This document shows positions 17,980 to 27,207 of a stretch of DNA of 64,000 nt, piece by piece (position 1 is the stretch's first letter; every line of letters begins with the position of its first letter). Below the pieces are notes generated by a model. It worked only from the letters and a program-made list of their open reading frames with translations, was not told where the DNA came from and searched no databases. Made by a program: the position numbers and the translations under genes. Origin of the DNA: Pirellulaceae bacterium (GTDB lineage: Bacteria; Planctomycetota; Planctomycetia; Pirellulales; Pirellulaceae); assembly GCA_026004775.1 (NCBI GenBank), contig BPJU01000001.1, forward strand, positions 434,001-498,000. Direction: 5' to 3'.

Positions 17980-18123
17980 ATGGAGCTGTGGAACCGCACT
18001 CTGGCTGCGCTGTTGGGCCTCCTTTTGGCCAGCACGATCGTGGCGGTTGGTGGTGGGGTTGGCACCGTCCCCATGTTCCTCAGACGCGGCAAGATGAGGA
18101 TGAGGCTCTGGCCGGTGGCATGA
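17980..18123 (+). CDS. Small single-pass membrane protein, translationally coupled
   Basis: 47 residues. ATG 17980 has AGAAGGA about 7 nt upstream. The sequence is one hydrophobic segment (TLAALLGLLLASTIVAVGGG) followed by a basic tail. Its TGA overlaps the ATG of the next gene (ATGA, 18120-18123), typical of coupled translation, which supports it as a real gene. An alternative is that a frameshift separates this membrane anchor from the following coiled-coil protein; the frame just downstream does encode charged residues. Function is unknown. Confidence 0.55.
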   Translation: MELWNRTLAALLGLLLASTIVAVGGGVGTVPMFLRRGKMRMRLWPVA

Positions 18124-18833
18124 GCCATAGGCGGCAGACACCCACTGAACTGGCCGATGCCATTGCGATCCGAACCATGGAGTTGGCCAAAGCTCGCGAG
18201 ATGCTTCAGGCGACCGAGCAGCGGCTGGCCGAAGAGTCGCGGCGGCGAGTGGAACTGGCCAGCACCGTTGAACAGCTCCAGGCAGAAGTCCAACGCTTGC
18301 GCCAAGAACGCAATGAAGCCATCGACTTTGCGATGGTGCTGTTGGACGAATCGCTATCCGGATTCCGGTCAACCGCCCTCGAAGAACCCCCCAGCGACGA
18401 ACCGAAACCGGACGAGGCTCATCCAGATAGCGGCACGGTGGCTACTCCGCCGCCTATGGGAGCCGATGTGGCGGCTCAACTGTTAGCTGAGTCGGAACAG
18501 TTGCGCCAGCGGCTTCAGCAAACTCAACAAGCGATGGGCGTTCTGTTGGACCAGGCGGCAGCCCTGGAAGCCTCCTTGCAGGACCAACATCTGCGGCTGG
18601 TGCAGGCTGCCCGTCGAGTTGCAGCCCGCGGGTCCGCCGAACAGATGGTCCCGGCGCTGATCGAAGAACTTGCCTCACCCTATCCGGAAGTCCGCCGGTG
18701 GGCTGCCATGGTCTTGGAGTCATTGGGACCTGATGCGCACCCTGCTATCGGACGGCTGACGGAGTTACTTTCGGATCCGGATCCGGCGGTCCGCCGCGCA
18801 GCGGAGGCGGCTCTGTTGCGTATCCGCGATTAG
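18120..18833 (+). CDS. Coiled-coil protein with C-terminal HEAT repeats
   Basis: 237 residues. ATG 18120 overlaps the stop of the 47-residue gene by 4 nt. Residues of about 10-75 and 120-160 form coiled coils (MELAKAREMLQATEQRL; LAESEQLRQRLQQTQQ), joined by an acidic Pro-rich linker. The last 65 residues contain two HEAT-like repeats (VPALIEELASPYPEVRRWA; LTELLSDPDPAVRRAAEA). No catalytic motif is visible. Its place between the secretin-N protein and gspE suggests a scaffold or assembly role, which is inference. A second in-frame start at 17988 would give an Arg/His/Trp-rich N-terminus that looks noncoding. Confidence 0.65.
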   Translation: MSHRRQTPTELADAIAIRTMELAKAREMLQATEQRLAEESRRRVELASTVEQLQAEVQRLRQERNEAIDFAMVLLDESLSGFRSTALEEPPSDEPKPDEAHPDSGTVATPPPMGADVAAQLLAESEQLRQRLQQTQQAMGVLLDQAAALEASLQDQHLRLVQAARRVAARGSAEQMVPALIEELASPYPEVRRWAAMVLESLGPDAHPAIGRLTELLSDPDPAVRRAAEAALLRIRD

Positions 18834-19185
18834 GAGACTCGGCCTGTAGTGCAGAATCGCGCTAAACTTCTTGCCTGACCGAGTACCCGAACAGGAAACA
18901 CCACGGGGAAAGGGAGTTTTGGGTCGACGGGGCGAAACTTAGTGCGGCGGGCAGGGTTAAGTGTAGTAGACCCGCCTAATAGGCTCCCGGAAAGATGCAC
19001 CCGTTCTGCCGTGCAACGAGTAGAATGGTACCGTAGGGGGGAACCGCAGGGCGTCTGCGACCGGCGGTGGTACCGCAGCGTGGGGTAAGTGGCATCTGCT
19101 ACGTTGCTTGTGCCTCGCTGGAATCACCAAGTCAAGGGAAGAAATGAGTTTATCGTTTGGACCGGCCAATTGAGGGACCAGAGCA
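18834..19185. other. Intergenic region before gspE
   Basis: About 350 bp with no plausible gene on either strand, no clear terminator and no strong promoter. It may separate the secretin-N part of the locus from the gspE-M part transcriptionally, but no signal proves this. Confidence 0.4.
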
Positions 19186-20892
19186 GTGGATGCGGGGGAA
19201 ATCCTGTTACGGCGAGGCCTGATTAGTCCGCGGCAGTTGGAACAACTGCGCCGCGTGGCGCCCGAAGGTACTGCCGCTCAGATCGAAAAGGCGGTGGAAC
19301 TGGGATTCGTGGATGAAGACACGGCCTTGCGGGCTATCGGCGATGAAGTCGGTCTGGATTATGTGGATTTGGCCAGTACGCCGGTAGATCTTTCCCTTCT
19401 CAAATCGTTCCCCACGCGACTCATCCATCGAGAAACTCTTTTTCCTGTTCGCCGGGACAACGGGCAACTGGTGGTAGCCACAGCCGATCCGTTCGATCTT
19501 TATCCGATCGACGAGGTCAGTGCCACGACTGGCCTGTCGGTCGTTCCCGTGCTCTCGTCGCGGCGGGAGATCGAACGGTTGATCAAGACGCATCTGGGGG
19601 TCGGAAGCGAGACGGTCGACGGACTGCTCCAGTCCATGGAGGACGTGGAGCTTTTAAGCGGTGTGGACGAGCAGGGTGTGCAGGAACTGACCGACCAGGC
19701 TCAAGAAGCCTCGGTCATCAAGCTCGTCAACGAGATCCTGATGGAGGCGATCCAATCGCGGGCCAGTGACGTGCATATTGAACCGCAGGCCGACGGCTTG
19801 ACCGTGCGCTATCGGATCGACGGTGTCCTCCAAATCCAGCCGATGCCTCCCGAAATTTCTCGGTTCCAGGCCGCCATCATCAGCCGCCTGAAAATCATGT
19901 CGCGGCTGAATATCGCGGAAAAGCGGCTGCCTCAAGACGGCCGCATGAAGTTGAAAATCCAGGGGCGCGAAATCGACGTGCGCGTGTCGGTCATCCCCAT
20001 GGTGCACGGCGAAGGGGTCTGTTTGCGTATCCTGGACAAGGGGAGCATGAAGTTTGACTTGAAAACGCTGGGGATGGAGGAGGATACCTACCAGACGTTC
20101 CGCGAGTTGATTGAGCTTCCCCACGGGATCATCCTGGTGACAGGTCCCACCGGTTCAGGTAAGACCACCACGCTGTATAGCGCCCTGTTGGAAATCAACA
20201 AGCCGGATATCAAGATCATCACCACCGAGGATCCGGTGGAATATCAGTTGCCGGGCATCAATCAGATCCAAGTGCACAGCAAGATCGGGCTGACGTTCGC
20301 ACATTCGTTGCGGAGCATCCTGCGGCACGACCCGGATGTGATTCTGATCGGTGAGATTCGCGACTTGGAGACGGCCGAGAACGCCATTCAGGCGTCGCTC
20401 ACGGGCCACCTGGTTTTCAGCACGCTGCACACCAACGATGCCGCGGGGGCTTATACGCGGTTGATTGACATGGGAGTCGAGCCGTTTTTGGTGGCCAGTA
20501 CCGTCGAAGCCGTGATGGCTCAGCGGCTGGTGCGGCGGCTGTGCCTGGACTGCCGCCAAGCCTTTGAACCGCACCGCGACGATCTGCCGCCCGATTTCCC
20601 TCACGAGAAGTTGAGCGGCCCGTTGTTCCGCGCCGTCGGTTGTCGCAAATGCCGCAACACCGGTTTTTCCGGACGCATGGGCATCTACGAATTGCTGGTA
20701 ACCGACGAACGGATTCGGCAACTGGCTCATGACAGTGCCAGTACCTGGGAATTGAAACAAGCAGCGGTGGATGCCGGAATGAGAACACTGCGGGACGACG
20801 GATGGATCAAGGTGTTGCGCGGGGATACGGCGCTTGAAGAGGTGTTACGTGTTACAAAGGGCGATCGATTGATGGTGCGGCGATCGGCCTGA
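19186..20892 (+). CDS. gspE: Type II secretion/type IV pilus assembly ATPase GspE/PilB
   Basis: 568 residues starting with GTG 19186 (GAGGG about 10 nt upstream). An N-terminal MshEN-type domain (about 1-150; LLRRGLISPRQLEQL) precedes the hexameric secretion ATPase domain. Visible motifs are SDVHIEPQADGLTVRYRIDG (N2 region), Walker A GPTGSGKTTT (about residue 320), an Asp box (TTEDPVEYQLPGINQIQV), Walker B DVILIGEIRD (about 384), a His box (TGHLVFSTLHTNDA), and two CxxC pairs of a zinc finger (CLDCRQAF; CRKCRNTG). It powers pseudopilin extraction from the inner membrane. It is followed by gspF. Confidence 0.95.
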   Translation: MDAGEILLRRGLISPRQLEQLRRVAPEGTAAQIEKAVELGFVDEDTALRAIGDEVGLDYVDLASTPVDLSLLKSFPTRLIHRETLFPVRRDNGQLVVATADPFDLYPIDEVSATTGLSVVPVLSSRREIERLIKTHLGVGSETVDGLLQSMEDVELLSGVDEQGVQELTDQAQEASVIKLVNEILMEAIQSRASDVHIEPQADGLTVRYRIDGVLQIQPMPPEISRFQAAIISRLKIMSRLNIAEKRLPQDGRMKLKIQGREIDVRVSVIPMVHGEGVCLRILDKGSMKFDLKTLGMEEDTYQTFRELIELPHGIILVTGPTGSGKTTTLYSALLEINKPDIKIITTEDPVEYQLPGINQIQVHSKIGLTFAHSLRSILRHDPDVILIGEIRDLETAENAIQASLTGHLVFSTLHTNDAAGAYTRLIDMGVEPFLVASTVEAVMAQRLVRRLCLDCRQAFEPHRDDLPPDFPHEKLSGPLFRAVGCRKCRNTGFSGRMGIYELLVTDERIRQLAHDSASTWELKQAAVDAGMRTLRDDGWIKVLRGDTALEEVLRVTKGDRLMVRRSA

Positions 20893-20946
20893 GGGAAGGC
20901 GAATTCCTGGTGCGTTACGAAAAAAGGATGAGCAGTACGGCAAACA

Positions 20947-20962
20947 ATCGGCCAAGGCCGAT
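20947..20962. repeat. Short perfect hairpin between gspE and gspF
   Basis: The arms ATCGGCC (20947-20953) and GGCCGAT (20956-20962) are separated by AA. There is no T tract, so it is not a standard terminator. It could be a processing or stability element in the operon mRNA. Confidence 0.3.
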
Positions 20963-21011
20963 GTGAATCAGACCCCGGTGAAGGGCTGCTGAGGCAGGTG
21001 GTTGGAAGGTT

Positions 21012-22214
21012 ATGCCTGAGTTTTGGTACATCGCACGAGAAGCGACCGGCCGCAAGGTCAACGGTGTGATTACGGCGGCAAGCCAGCGCGAAGCGATCAA
21101 CGTGCTGGCGGGTCAATCGTTGTTTCCCATTGAGATCTCCACGCGCCGTCCGCCGCCGACTTCCGGCGTGCGGGGGCGGGTGCGCGGACAATTGCTGGCC
21201 ACCACCTACAGTCAACTGGCGGCGCTGTTGAGGAGCGGCGTGCCGCTTTTGCGATCACTTCGCGTATTGCGCGATCAGACTTCCCACCGCACGCTCAAGT
21301 ACGTGTTGGCCGACGTTCATGATCGGGTGGAGGAAGGCGTAACCCTTTCGGACGCCATGGCACGCCATCCGCGTATTTTCAGTGAAATGGCGATCAACAT
21401 GGTGCGGGCCGGCGGGGAAGGCGGCTTCCTGGAAGAAGCGCTGGAGCGCGTCGCCCAGTTCACCGAAGAGTACGAAGACTTGAAAGCCCGTACGGCCGGA
21501 GCCCTCGCCTATCCGATGTTTCTGGCGGTGGCCGGGTTTCTGATTGTCACCGGGTTGATGGTGTTTTTCGTTCCCAAGTTTGGCATGCTGTTTGAGCGGC
21601 TGCGGGAACGAGGCGAACTGCCACAGATGACCGAAACGCTGTTGGCCGTCAGCGACATGCTGCGCAGCCGCGGCTGGCTGATCGTGCTGGTCGGTGCCGT
21701 CGGCTATGTGGCCCTCCGCACGCGATTGCAATCCGAGTCCGGGCGGCGCGCCTGGGACCGAATCAAGCTGCGCATTCCGGGAGCGGGTCCGATATTCCAG
21801 AGTCTGGCCGTGGCACGCTTCTGCCGTGTGCTCGGTACACTGCTCCGCAACGGCGTGCCGATTCTCAAGTCGCTCGACATCGCCCGCGATGCCGCCGGTA
21901 ACCGCGTCCTATCGGAAGCCATCCAAAAGGCGACGGAAAATGTCACCTCCGGTGAACGGCTGGCTGAGCCGCTGCGGGCCTCCGGTTATTTCCCGGCAAA
22001 CGTCGTCGAGATGATTGCCGTGGCCGAAGAATCGAATACCCTGGATCAGGTGCTGGTACAAATTGCCGAGAACCTGGAAAAAAATACGTCACGCCGGCTG
22101 GACCTGTTTGTGCGGTTGCTGGAACCGATGATGTTGCTGGTGTTGGCCGGATTCGTGCTGTTCATCGTGTTCGCGCTGCTGTTGCCGATCATCAAGATGA
22201 GTAGCACGCTGTAA
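21012..22214 (+). CDS. gspF: Type II secretion inner-membrane platform protein GspF
   Basis: 400 residues, the usual GspF/PilC size; AAGG lies just upstream of ATG 21012. Two copies of the T2SSF domain are seen: one beginning at about residue 65 (YSQLAALLRSGVPLLRSLRV, with MVRAGGEGGFLEEALERVA) and one at about 270 (FCRVLGTLLRNGVPILKSLD, with MIAVAEESNTLDQVLVQIA). Hydrophobic segments lie at about 170-192, 215-235 and 372-395. GspF couples the GspE ATPase to pseudopilus assembly in the inner membrane. Confidence 0.95.
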   Translation: MPEFWYIAREATGRKVNGVITAASQREAINVLAGQSLFPIEISTRRPPPTSGVRGRVRGQLLATTYSQLAALLRSGVPLLRSLRVLRDQTSHRTLKYVLADVHDRVEEGVTLSDAMARHPRIFSEMAINMVRAGGEGGFLEEALERVAQFTEEYEDLKARTAGALAYPMFLAVAGFLIVTGLMVFFVPKFGMLFERLRERGELPQMTETLLAVSDMLRSRGWLIVLVGAVGYVALRTRLQSESGRRAWDRIKLRIPGAGPIFQSLAVARFCRVLGTLLRNGVPILKSLDIARDAAGNRVLSEAIQKATENVTSGERLAEPLRASGYFPANVVEMIAVAEESNTLDQVLVQIAENLEKNTSRRLDLFVRLLEPMMLLVLAGFVLFIVFALLLPIIKMSSTL

Positions 22215-22428
22215 GGAAGTTGCCCAGTCGCTGATCGGGTCGCACGTGGCGTCGGACTCCACCGGTGATCCAGTGCAGCGCCAGCAACCAAGTGGGGCAA
22301 AGAGGGTTTAATGATATAGAGGAGTGATACTCGGTCCGGATACGTGTCTTCCGGGCAATTACAGCCGAGGGGCGGATACCATCAGAGTTGGACACAAGTC
22401 AGGTTCAGGTCATTGAAAGGAGAGCGAT

Positions 22429-22848
22429 ATGAAATTCGGTCGTCGTGCTCGCCGGTCGCGAGGTTTCACGTTGATGGAAGTGTTGTTGGTGCTGGTAATC
22501 CTGGTGCTTCTGGGCGGCACCGCCTCAGTGTTCTTCATCAACGTACAAAAGAACGCCTATATCGACACGGCTCGCACACAAATCAATTCCCTCAAACAGG
22601 CTCTTGACCTCTATCGGATGGATGTGGGCTCGTATCCTACGGAACAGGAGGGCCTGGAAGCGTTGCGAACGCCTCCGGCGAGCCTTTCGAATCCCACCCG
22701 CTGGCGTGGTCCCTACATGAAAGATCCGATTCCCAATGACCCGTGGGATAACCCCTATGTCTATCGAATCCTGGATGCCGACACCGTGCAGATCATCTCG
22801 TTCGGGCCAGACCGCATGGAAGGCACGGCCGATGACATTTCCGGGTGA
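22429..22848 (+). CDS. gspG: Major pseudopilin GspG
   Basis: 139 residues with AAAGGAGAG just before ATG 22429. A short basic leader is followed by the prepilin cleavage motif RGFTLMEVLLVLVILVLL (G before F, Glu at +5). GSYPTEQEGLEAL and DPWDNPYVYRI are characteristic of GspG. The Asp-rich end (FGPDRMEGTADDIS) fits its calcium-binding site. It would be the main subunit of the pseudopilus. Processing needs a prepilin peptidase, which is not encoded in this window. Confidence 0.96.
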   Translation: MKFGRRARRSRGFTLMEVLLVLVILVLLGGTASVFFINVQKNAYIDTARTQINSLKQALDLYRMDVGSYPTEQEGLEALRTPPASLSNPTRWRGPYMKDPIPNDPWDNPYVYRILDADTVQIISFGPDRMEGTADDISG

Positions 22849-22866
22849 GCAAGGTGCGCAATCGGT

Positions 22867-23610
22867 ATGAAGCGATGGCCGGTGTCGTTCGATCGTGCAC
22901 GTGCTGAATCCGGAGGAAACGATCCGCGTCGGGCCTCGACCGACGTACGATCAAGACAGCCAGGGTTCACTCTGCTGGAATTGATGCTGGTTCTGGCCGT
23001 GATCGTGGCAGTGATGGCTGTGGTGACGCCAGCGATCTACGGGCCGCTCGAGAATTATCGGTTGCGCAAGGCGGGTGAATTGGTGCGAGCGCGATGGGCC
23101 AAAGCCCGCAGTGAAGCCATGCGCACCGGTCAAACCTATATGTTCCGCTTCCAGCCCGGACAGAGCGCTTTTCAGATCCAGCCATGGGTCACCGAGCAGG
23201 ATCTGGTGGAATCATCCTATGTAGGAGCGGACCTTAGTGCCGGCACGGGAGGAAATGTGCTTCCCGTCGGACCGTTGAACAGCGGTAACGCCGCTGTCGA
23301 TCCTTTCTCGGCGGCTGGTCCGACACCGAGCGCGGTGAACGAGGAATTGCCGGACGGTACGCTCTTCGTCGGATTCGACTCGGTTCTCTCGATACGCGAC
23401 GCTGCGGTAAGTGAACAGCTCCAGTCCACCGGCGTTACTCAGGATGGCTGGTCGGCGCCGATCCTTTTCTACCCGGATGGTACTTGTAGCACCGCGCGAC
23501 TGGTGCTGGGGAACCAGCGGGGATATTTCCTGGTGCTGCGATTAAGGGGTTTGTCTGGCGTCACGGAGGTTAGTGATTTGCTATCGGCGGACGAATTGGC
23601 ACGGGAGTGA
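22867..23610 (+). CDS. gspH: GspH-like minor pseudopilin
   Basis: 247 residues, ATG 22867, 18 bp after gspG. A long basic leader of about 35 residues precedes the cleavage motif PGFTLLELMLVLAVIVAVMA. GspH-type features are the conserved position right after gspG and WAKARSEAMRTGQTYMFRF, matching the GspH/FimT consensus of small residues near the start of the globular domain. At 247 residues it is longer than many GspH proteins because of a Gly/Ser-containing region at about 120-155. Confidence 0.8.
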   Translation: MKRWPVSFDRARAESGGNDPRRASTDVRSRQPGFTLLELMLVLAVIVAVMAVVTPAIYGPLENYRLRKAGELVRARWAKARSEAMRTGQTYMFRFQPGQSAFQIQPWVTEQDLVESSYVGADLSAGTGGNVLPVGPLNSGNAAVDPFSAAGPTPSAVNEELPDGTLFVGFDSVLSIRDAAVSEQLQSTGVTQDGWSAPILFYPDGTCSTARLVLGNQRGYFLVLRLRGLSGVTEVSDLLSADELARE

Positions 23611-23614
23611 CCGT

Positions 23615-24163
23615 ATGAAGGTCGTGCCCGGGAATCCTGATCGAGACTGGCGTTGGGCCGGCCGGATGGCGGCTGGTCAGGATCGGCCTGCCGGCAACCG
23701 GGATGGCCTGTCGCTTCTGGAGGTGATTCTGGCCATTGCCATTCTCGGCGGCGCGATGGCGGCCATCGGAGTTTGCGTACGGGTGGGGACGCAGGCGGCA
23801 CTGGATGCCCGTGAATTGACAATGGCACAACTGCTGTGCGAAAGCAAACTGGCGGAGATCAGTTCCGGACTCTTGCCGGCCATGGCGGTTTCGGAAACTC
23901 CCGTCGAAGTAGCGCCCGATTGGCTTTACAGCGTGGATGTACAGCCAGGATTGCAGGATGGCATGCTGCTGGTTGCCGTAACAGTCCAACGCGATCCGCA
24001 GTATAGCAGCCGACCCGTAGGGGTCACCCTGTTTCGATGGCTGATCGATCCGGAAGTGGTAGCCGAGCGCTCGTCGCTCGGCGTACCGGCAACCGGTCAA
24101 TCAGGAGCCGGTACGACCGGTAACAGCAGCACGAGCAGTTCGGGAGGCACATCGAATGGCTAG
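23615..24163 (+). CDS. gspI: GspI-like minor pseudopilin
   Basis: 182 residues. ATG 23615 lies 4 bp after the gspH stop. The prepilin motif is DGLSLLEVILAIAILGG with Glu at +5, preceded by a 30-residue leader. ELTMAQLLCESKLAEISSG fits the GspI pattern of a helix containing LAEAKLAE-like residues. The C-terminus is Ser/Gly/Thr-rich. The end overlaps the start of the next pseudopilin by 8 bp, so the two are probably coupled. Confidence 0.75.
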   Translation: MKVVPGNPDRDWRWAGRMAAGQDRPAGNRDGLSLLEVILAIAILGGAMAAIGVCVRVGTQAALDARELTMAQLLCESKLAEISSGLLPAMAVSETPVEVAPDWLYSVDVQPGLQDGMLLVAVTVQRDPQYSSRPVGVTLFRWLIDPEVVAERSSLGVPATGQSGAGTTGNSSTSSSGGTSNG

Positions 24164-25526
24164 CCGATCGCGCTCGTTATGTGGTCACCGCTTCCGCACC
24201 GGGAGTTGGGCCGGCGGGGCTGGCGCACGCCGAGGGCGACCTCACCGTGCGGGGCTGTCGTTGCTGGAGCTGATACTGGCTTTGGGACTGTCGGCGCTGG
24301 TCCTTTATGCGATCTCGATGGCTGTCGACCTGCATCTGCGGGTGTTGGATGTTCGCCGCACGCAGGTGGAAGAGGCGCAAATTGCCAGGGCTGTCCTTCA
24401 ATCGATCGCCAATGATTTGCGCGGGATTGTGCCTCATTATCGAGTTGACCTTTCGGCGGTCGAGCAGATGATGGTGCAGGCCATGGCCAGCGCCGCCGAA
24501 CAACTGGCGGCGGGCGGCTCGGCAGCGGCAGGCGGTGGGACATCCGGCTCCGGCAGCAGTGGCGGTTCTGGTGGTGCATCAACTTCTGGCTCCGGCGGAG
24601 CAGCCTCCGGAGGGTCTGCGGGCGCCGGGGCGGGCAGTGGTTCGTCGGGTGCCCCTCCGGGTGGGGCAGCAGGATTGCCAAGCTCGGGCAGTTCCGCCGG
24701 CCGTGGCCAACCCGGAACGGGCACCGGGACAACAGGAAGCCCATCCGGGAGTACCGGCTCTGCCAGCGGCGGCGTTACGCCGGCAAGCGGCTCGGGCTCC
24801 ACGGCATCCGGCGGGAACTCTTCGACGGGCGGGGGCACGACTACAGGGAGTTCTGTCACGGGTGAAGAGATGGACTTGTCAAACACCACGAATCTGGCCT
24901 CCGGAACCGTTTCACCGCCGACTGTCGGGCTTTACGGCAATCAATACGAATTGCAGATCGACGTCAGCCGTCTTCCGCGGCCGGACCAGTATTATTCGAG
25001 CGTTTTATCAGATCCGACCTCGTTGCCGGCTATCCCGAGCGACATCAAGTCGGTGACCTACTACGTGCAGACTCCCGAATTGGGGGTAGGGCAAGTGCGC
25101 GACCCGCTGGCGGGGGCTCAGGCGAGCCAACAACCGGCGACGGGGCTGGTGCGGCGAGAGGTGGATCGAGCGGTGCTGCAATATGCGGTCAGCTATGGGA
25201 CGACCGATTCTTTGGCCCGGACGGGCGATCTACTTGCGCCGGAGGTGGTAGGGATCGAATTTCAGTATTTTGACGGCAGCGCGTGGCTCACGTATTGGGA
25301 TTCGGACCAAATGGGTGGCTTGCCGCTGGCTGTGGAAGTCGTGCTGATGATCCAACCGAAGACCCAAACGAGCAGTTCTTGGTCGCTGTTCGGGCTTTTC
25401 GGAGTGGAGCAGCCGGTTCCGGAACCGGTAATATATCGCTTGATGGTGTACCTGCCGATGAGCCAAATCGGGTCGACCAGCAGCACGCAATCGCTCGATA
25501 GTGGGTTAGAAAATCTGGGGCTGTAG
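24156..25526 (+). CDS. gspJ: GspJ-like minor pseudopilin with long Gly/Ser-rich insertion
   Basis: 456 residues, about twice the normal GspJ size. A leader ending AGLSLLELILALGLSAL gives the prepilin cleavage site. The helix that follows (AQIARAVLQSIANDLRGIV) fits the GspJ pattern of RAMxxIxxDLR. From about residue 110 to 240 there is a Gly/Ser/Ala/Thr/Pro-rich low-complexity insertion. The globular part resumes at about 255 and ends in VVLMIQPKTQ and YRLMVYLPM. The order I then J then K matches classical T2SS operons. Confidence 0.75.
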   Translation: MASRSRSLCGHRFRTGSWAGGAGARRGRPHRAGLSLLELILALGLSALVLYAISMAVDLHLRVLDVRRTQVEEAQIARAVLQSIANDLRGIVPHYRVDLSAVEQMMVQAMASAAEQLAAGGSAAAGGGTSGSGSSGGSGGASTSGSGGAASGGSAGAGAGSGSSGAPPGGAAGLPSSGSSAGRGQPGTGTGTTGSPSGSTGSASGGVTPASGSGSTASGGNSSTGGGTTTGSSVTGEEMDLSNTTNLASGTVSPPTVGLYGNQYELQIDVSRLPRPDQYYSSVLSDPTSLPAIPSDIKSVTYYVQTPELGVGQVRDPLAGAQASQQPATGLVRREVDRAVLQYAVSYGTTDSLARTGDLLAPEVVGIEFQYFDGSAWLTYWDSDQMGGLPLAVEVVLMIQPKTQTSSSWSLFGLFGVEQPVPEPVIYRLMVYLPMSQIGSTSSTQSLDSGLENLGL

Positions 25527-25530
25527 GGCG

Positions 25531-27147
25531 ATGAGAAGCGTGACAAGCTACCGCAGAAACAGTGTCTGCCAAACCAGGCGTGAGGCTGGGGCCGTATTGT
25601 TGATTGTATTATTCGTGATAGTGGTAGTTTCTCTGTCCGCCTACACATTTACGGAGCTGATGCTCACGCACTACGAAGGAGCTCGTACCAGTGTCCGGCA
25701 GGCGCAGACTCGGGCGCTGGTCGACTCAGGCATTGAAATGGTGAAATACCTGTTGTTTTTGACGGAAGACGAGCGGCAGGCGGCCGGAGGCATCTACGAC
25801 AATCAGGCTGCTCTGCGAGGTGTGGTGGTGGTGCCGGATAACGACCCCCGTCAGCTCGGATGCTTTAGTGTTTTGGCACCCAGTTTGGACAGCGATGGAA
25901 ACAGTGCAGGGGTGCGCTTCGGACTGGAGGACGAGTCGACTCGTCTGAATCTGAATTTCCTGCCGTTGGCGGATCGCCTGGTAGAAAACGGCGGCCGGAC
26001 GCTGCTGATGGCGCTCCCGGGCATGACGGAAGATATTGCGGATGCCATTTTGGATTGGTTGGACGAAGATGATGAGCCGCGCGAGTTTGGTGCTGAGTCG
26101 GACTATTACAGTCGATTGCAACCGCCGTATCAACCGAAAAACGGGCCCTTGGATTCAGTAGAAGAATTGTTATTAGTTCGCGGAGTGACGCCGGAATTGC
26201 TATTTGGTTTGGACACGAATCGTAACGGGATCATCGACCCTCATGAACTATCCATGCAGGCTGCCGGGGCCAATACCGCGGTGCTCCTCAATCAGCCGGA
26301 ATTGCAACGTGGCTGGGCACCGTATCTGACTTTGTATAGCGCGGAGAAAAACGTAAATTCATCGGGGCAACCCAGGATCAACGTGAATCAGGAAAATATG
26401 GAACAGCTTTACAACGAGCTGGTGGCCGTCCTGCCGGTCGAATGGGCGATTTTTATTGTGGCGTATCGACAGAACGGGCCATACACCGGGGATGCTCCCA
26501 GCCAACCGGTCCCGGCGGATGCCCAACTGGACTTGGGGCGCCAGCCGAGTACCACGATCGGCCAATTGCTGGATCTGGTGGGTGCCAAGGTGCAGGTGCA
26601 GTTTTTCGGGACCAGCGATGCGGTGGTGATTGATTCCCCCTTTGTGCCCGACATCGGGGCTATGAATTTGTATTTGCCCACCTTGTTGGACAACTGTTCG
26701 GTGACATCGGCTCAGGTGATACCGGGTCGCATCAATATCAACCAGGCACCGCGTGTGGTCTTGATGGGAATTCCCGGAATGGACGAGGAGTTAGTGGACG
26801 AGATTATTCGCAATCGGGATGTGACGGGCCAAGCGCAAGTGGATAATCCCAATTTGCGGTTCGAAACCTGGTTGCTTACCGAGGGTTTGATGTTTAATGA
26901 GGAGGGGCAACCGGACATTGCTCGAATGAAACAACTGACCGTCTTTTGTTGTGGCAAGGGAGATGTATATCGCGCACAGGTGGTCGGGTATTTTCAAGAG
27001 GGCGGAGTTTCGTCTCGAGCCGAGATCGTGATTGACAATACGCAGGCGGTGCCCCAGGTGGTGTTCTGGCGAGACCTGAGTCACTTGGGACGCGGTTACA
27101 ACCTGGCGACGCTGGGTATCAACTTGGGCAACCAGCTTGGATTATGA
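25531..27147 (+). CDS. gspK: GspK-like minor pseudopilin
   Basis: 538 residues, ATG 25531, 4 bp after gspJ. The hydrophobic N-terminus EAGAVLLIVLFVIVVVSLSA lacks the Glu at +5, as is usual for GspK. ALVDSGIEMVKYLLF and FGLEDESTRLNLNFL are typical of the GspK globular region. Two helix-hairpin-helix-like segments follow (LPGMTEDIADAILDWLDEDD; IPGMDEELVDEIIRNRDV), as in the GspK SAM-like domain. It would form the pseudopilus tip with I and J. It is longer than the roughly 330-residue enterobacterial protein, as is common in planctomycetes. Confidence 0.88.
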   Translation: MRSVTSYRRNSVCQTRREAGAVLLIVLFVIVVVSLSAYTFTELMLTHYEGARTSVRQAQTRALVDSGIEMVKYLLFLTEDERQAAGGIYDNQAALRGVVVVPDNDPRQLGCFSVLAPSLDSDGNSAGVRFGLEDESTRLNLNFLPLADRLVENGGRTLLMALPGMTEDIADAILDWLDEDDEPREFGAESDYYSRLQPPYQPKNGPLDSVEELLLVRGVTPELLFGLDTNRNGIIDPHELSMQAAGANTAVLLNQPELQRGWAPYLTLYSAEKNVNSSGQPRINVNQENMEQLYNELVAVLPVEWAIFIVAYRQNGPYTGDAPSQPVPADAQLDLGRQPSTTIGQLLDLVGAKVQVQFFGTSDAVVIDSPFVPDIGAMNLYLPTLLDNCSVTSAQVIPGRININQAPRVVLMGIPGMDEELVDEIIRNRDVTGQAQVDNPNLRFETWLLTEGLMFNEEGQPDIARMKQLTVFCCGKGDVYRAQVVGYFQEGGVSSRAEIVIDNTQAVPQVVFWRDLSHLGRGYNLATLGINLGNQLGL

Positions 27148-27207
27148 TGGTATAGCGGGGGCGGTTACCGAGCCACGATAAACTGTTTTCGTCGCTTTGG
27201 GTGGTCT

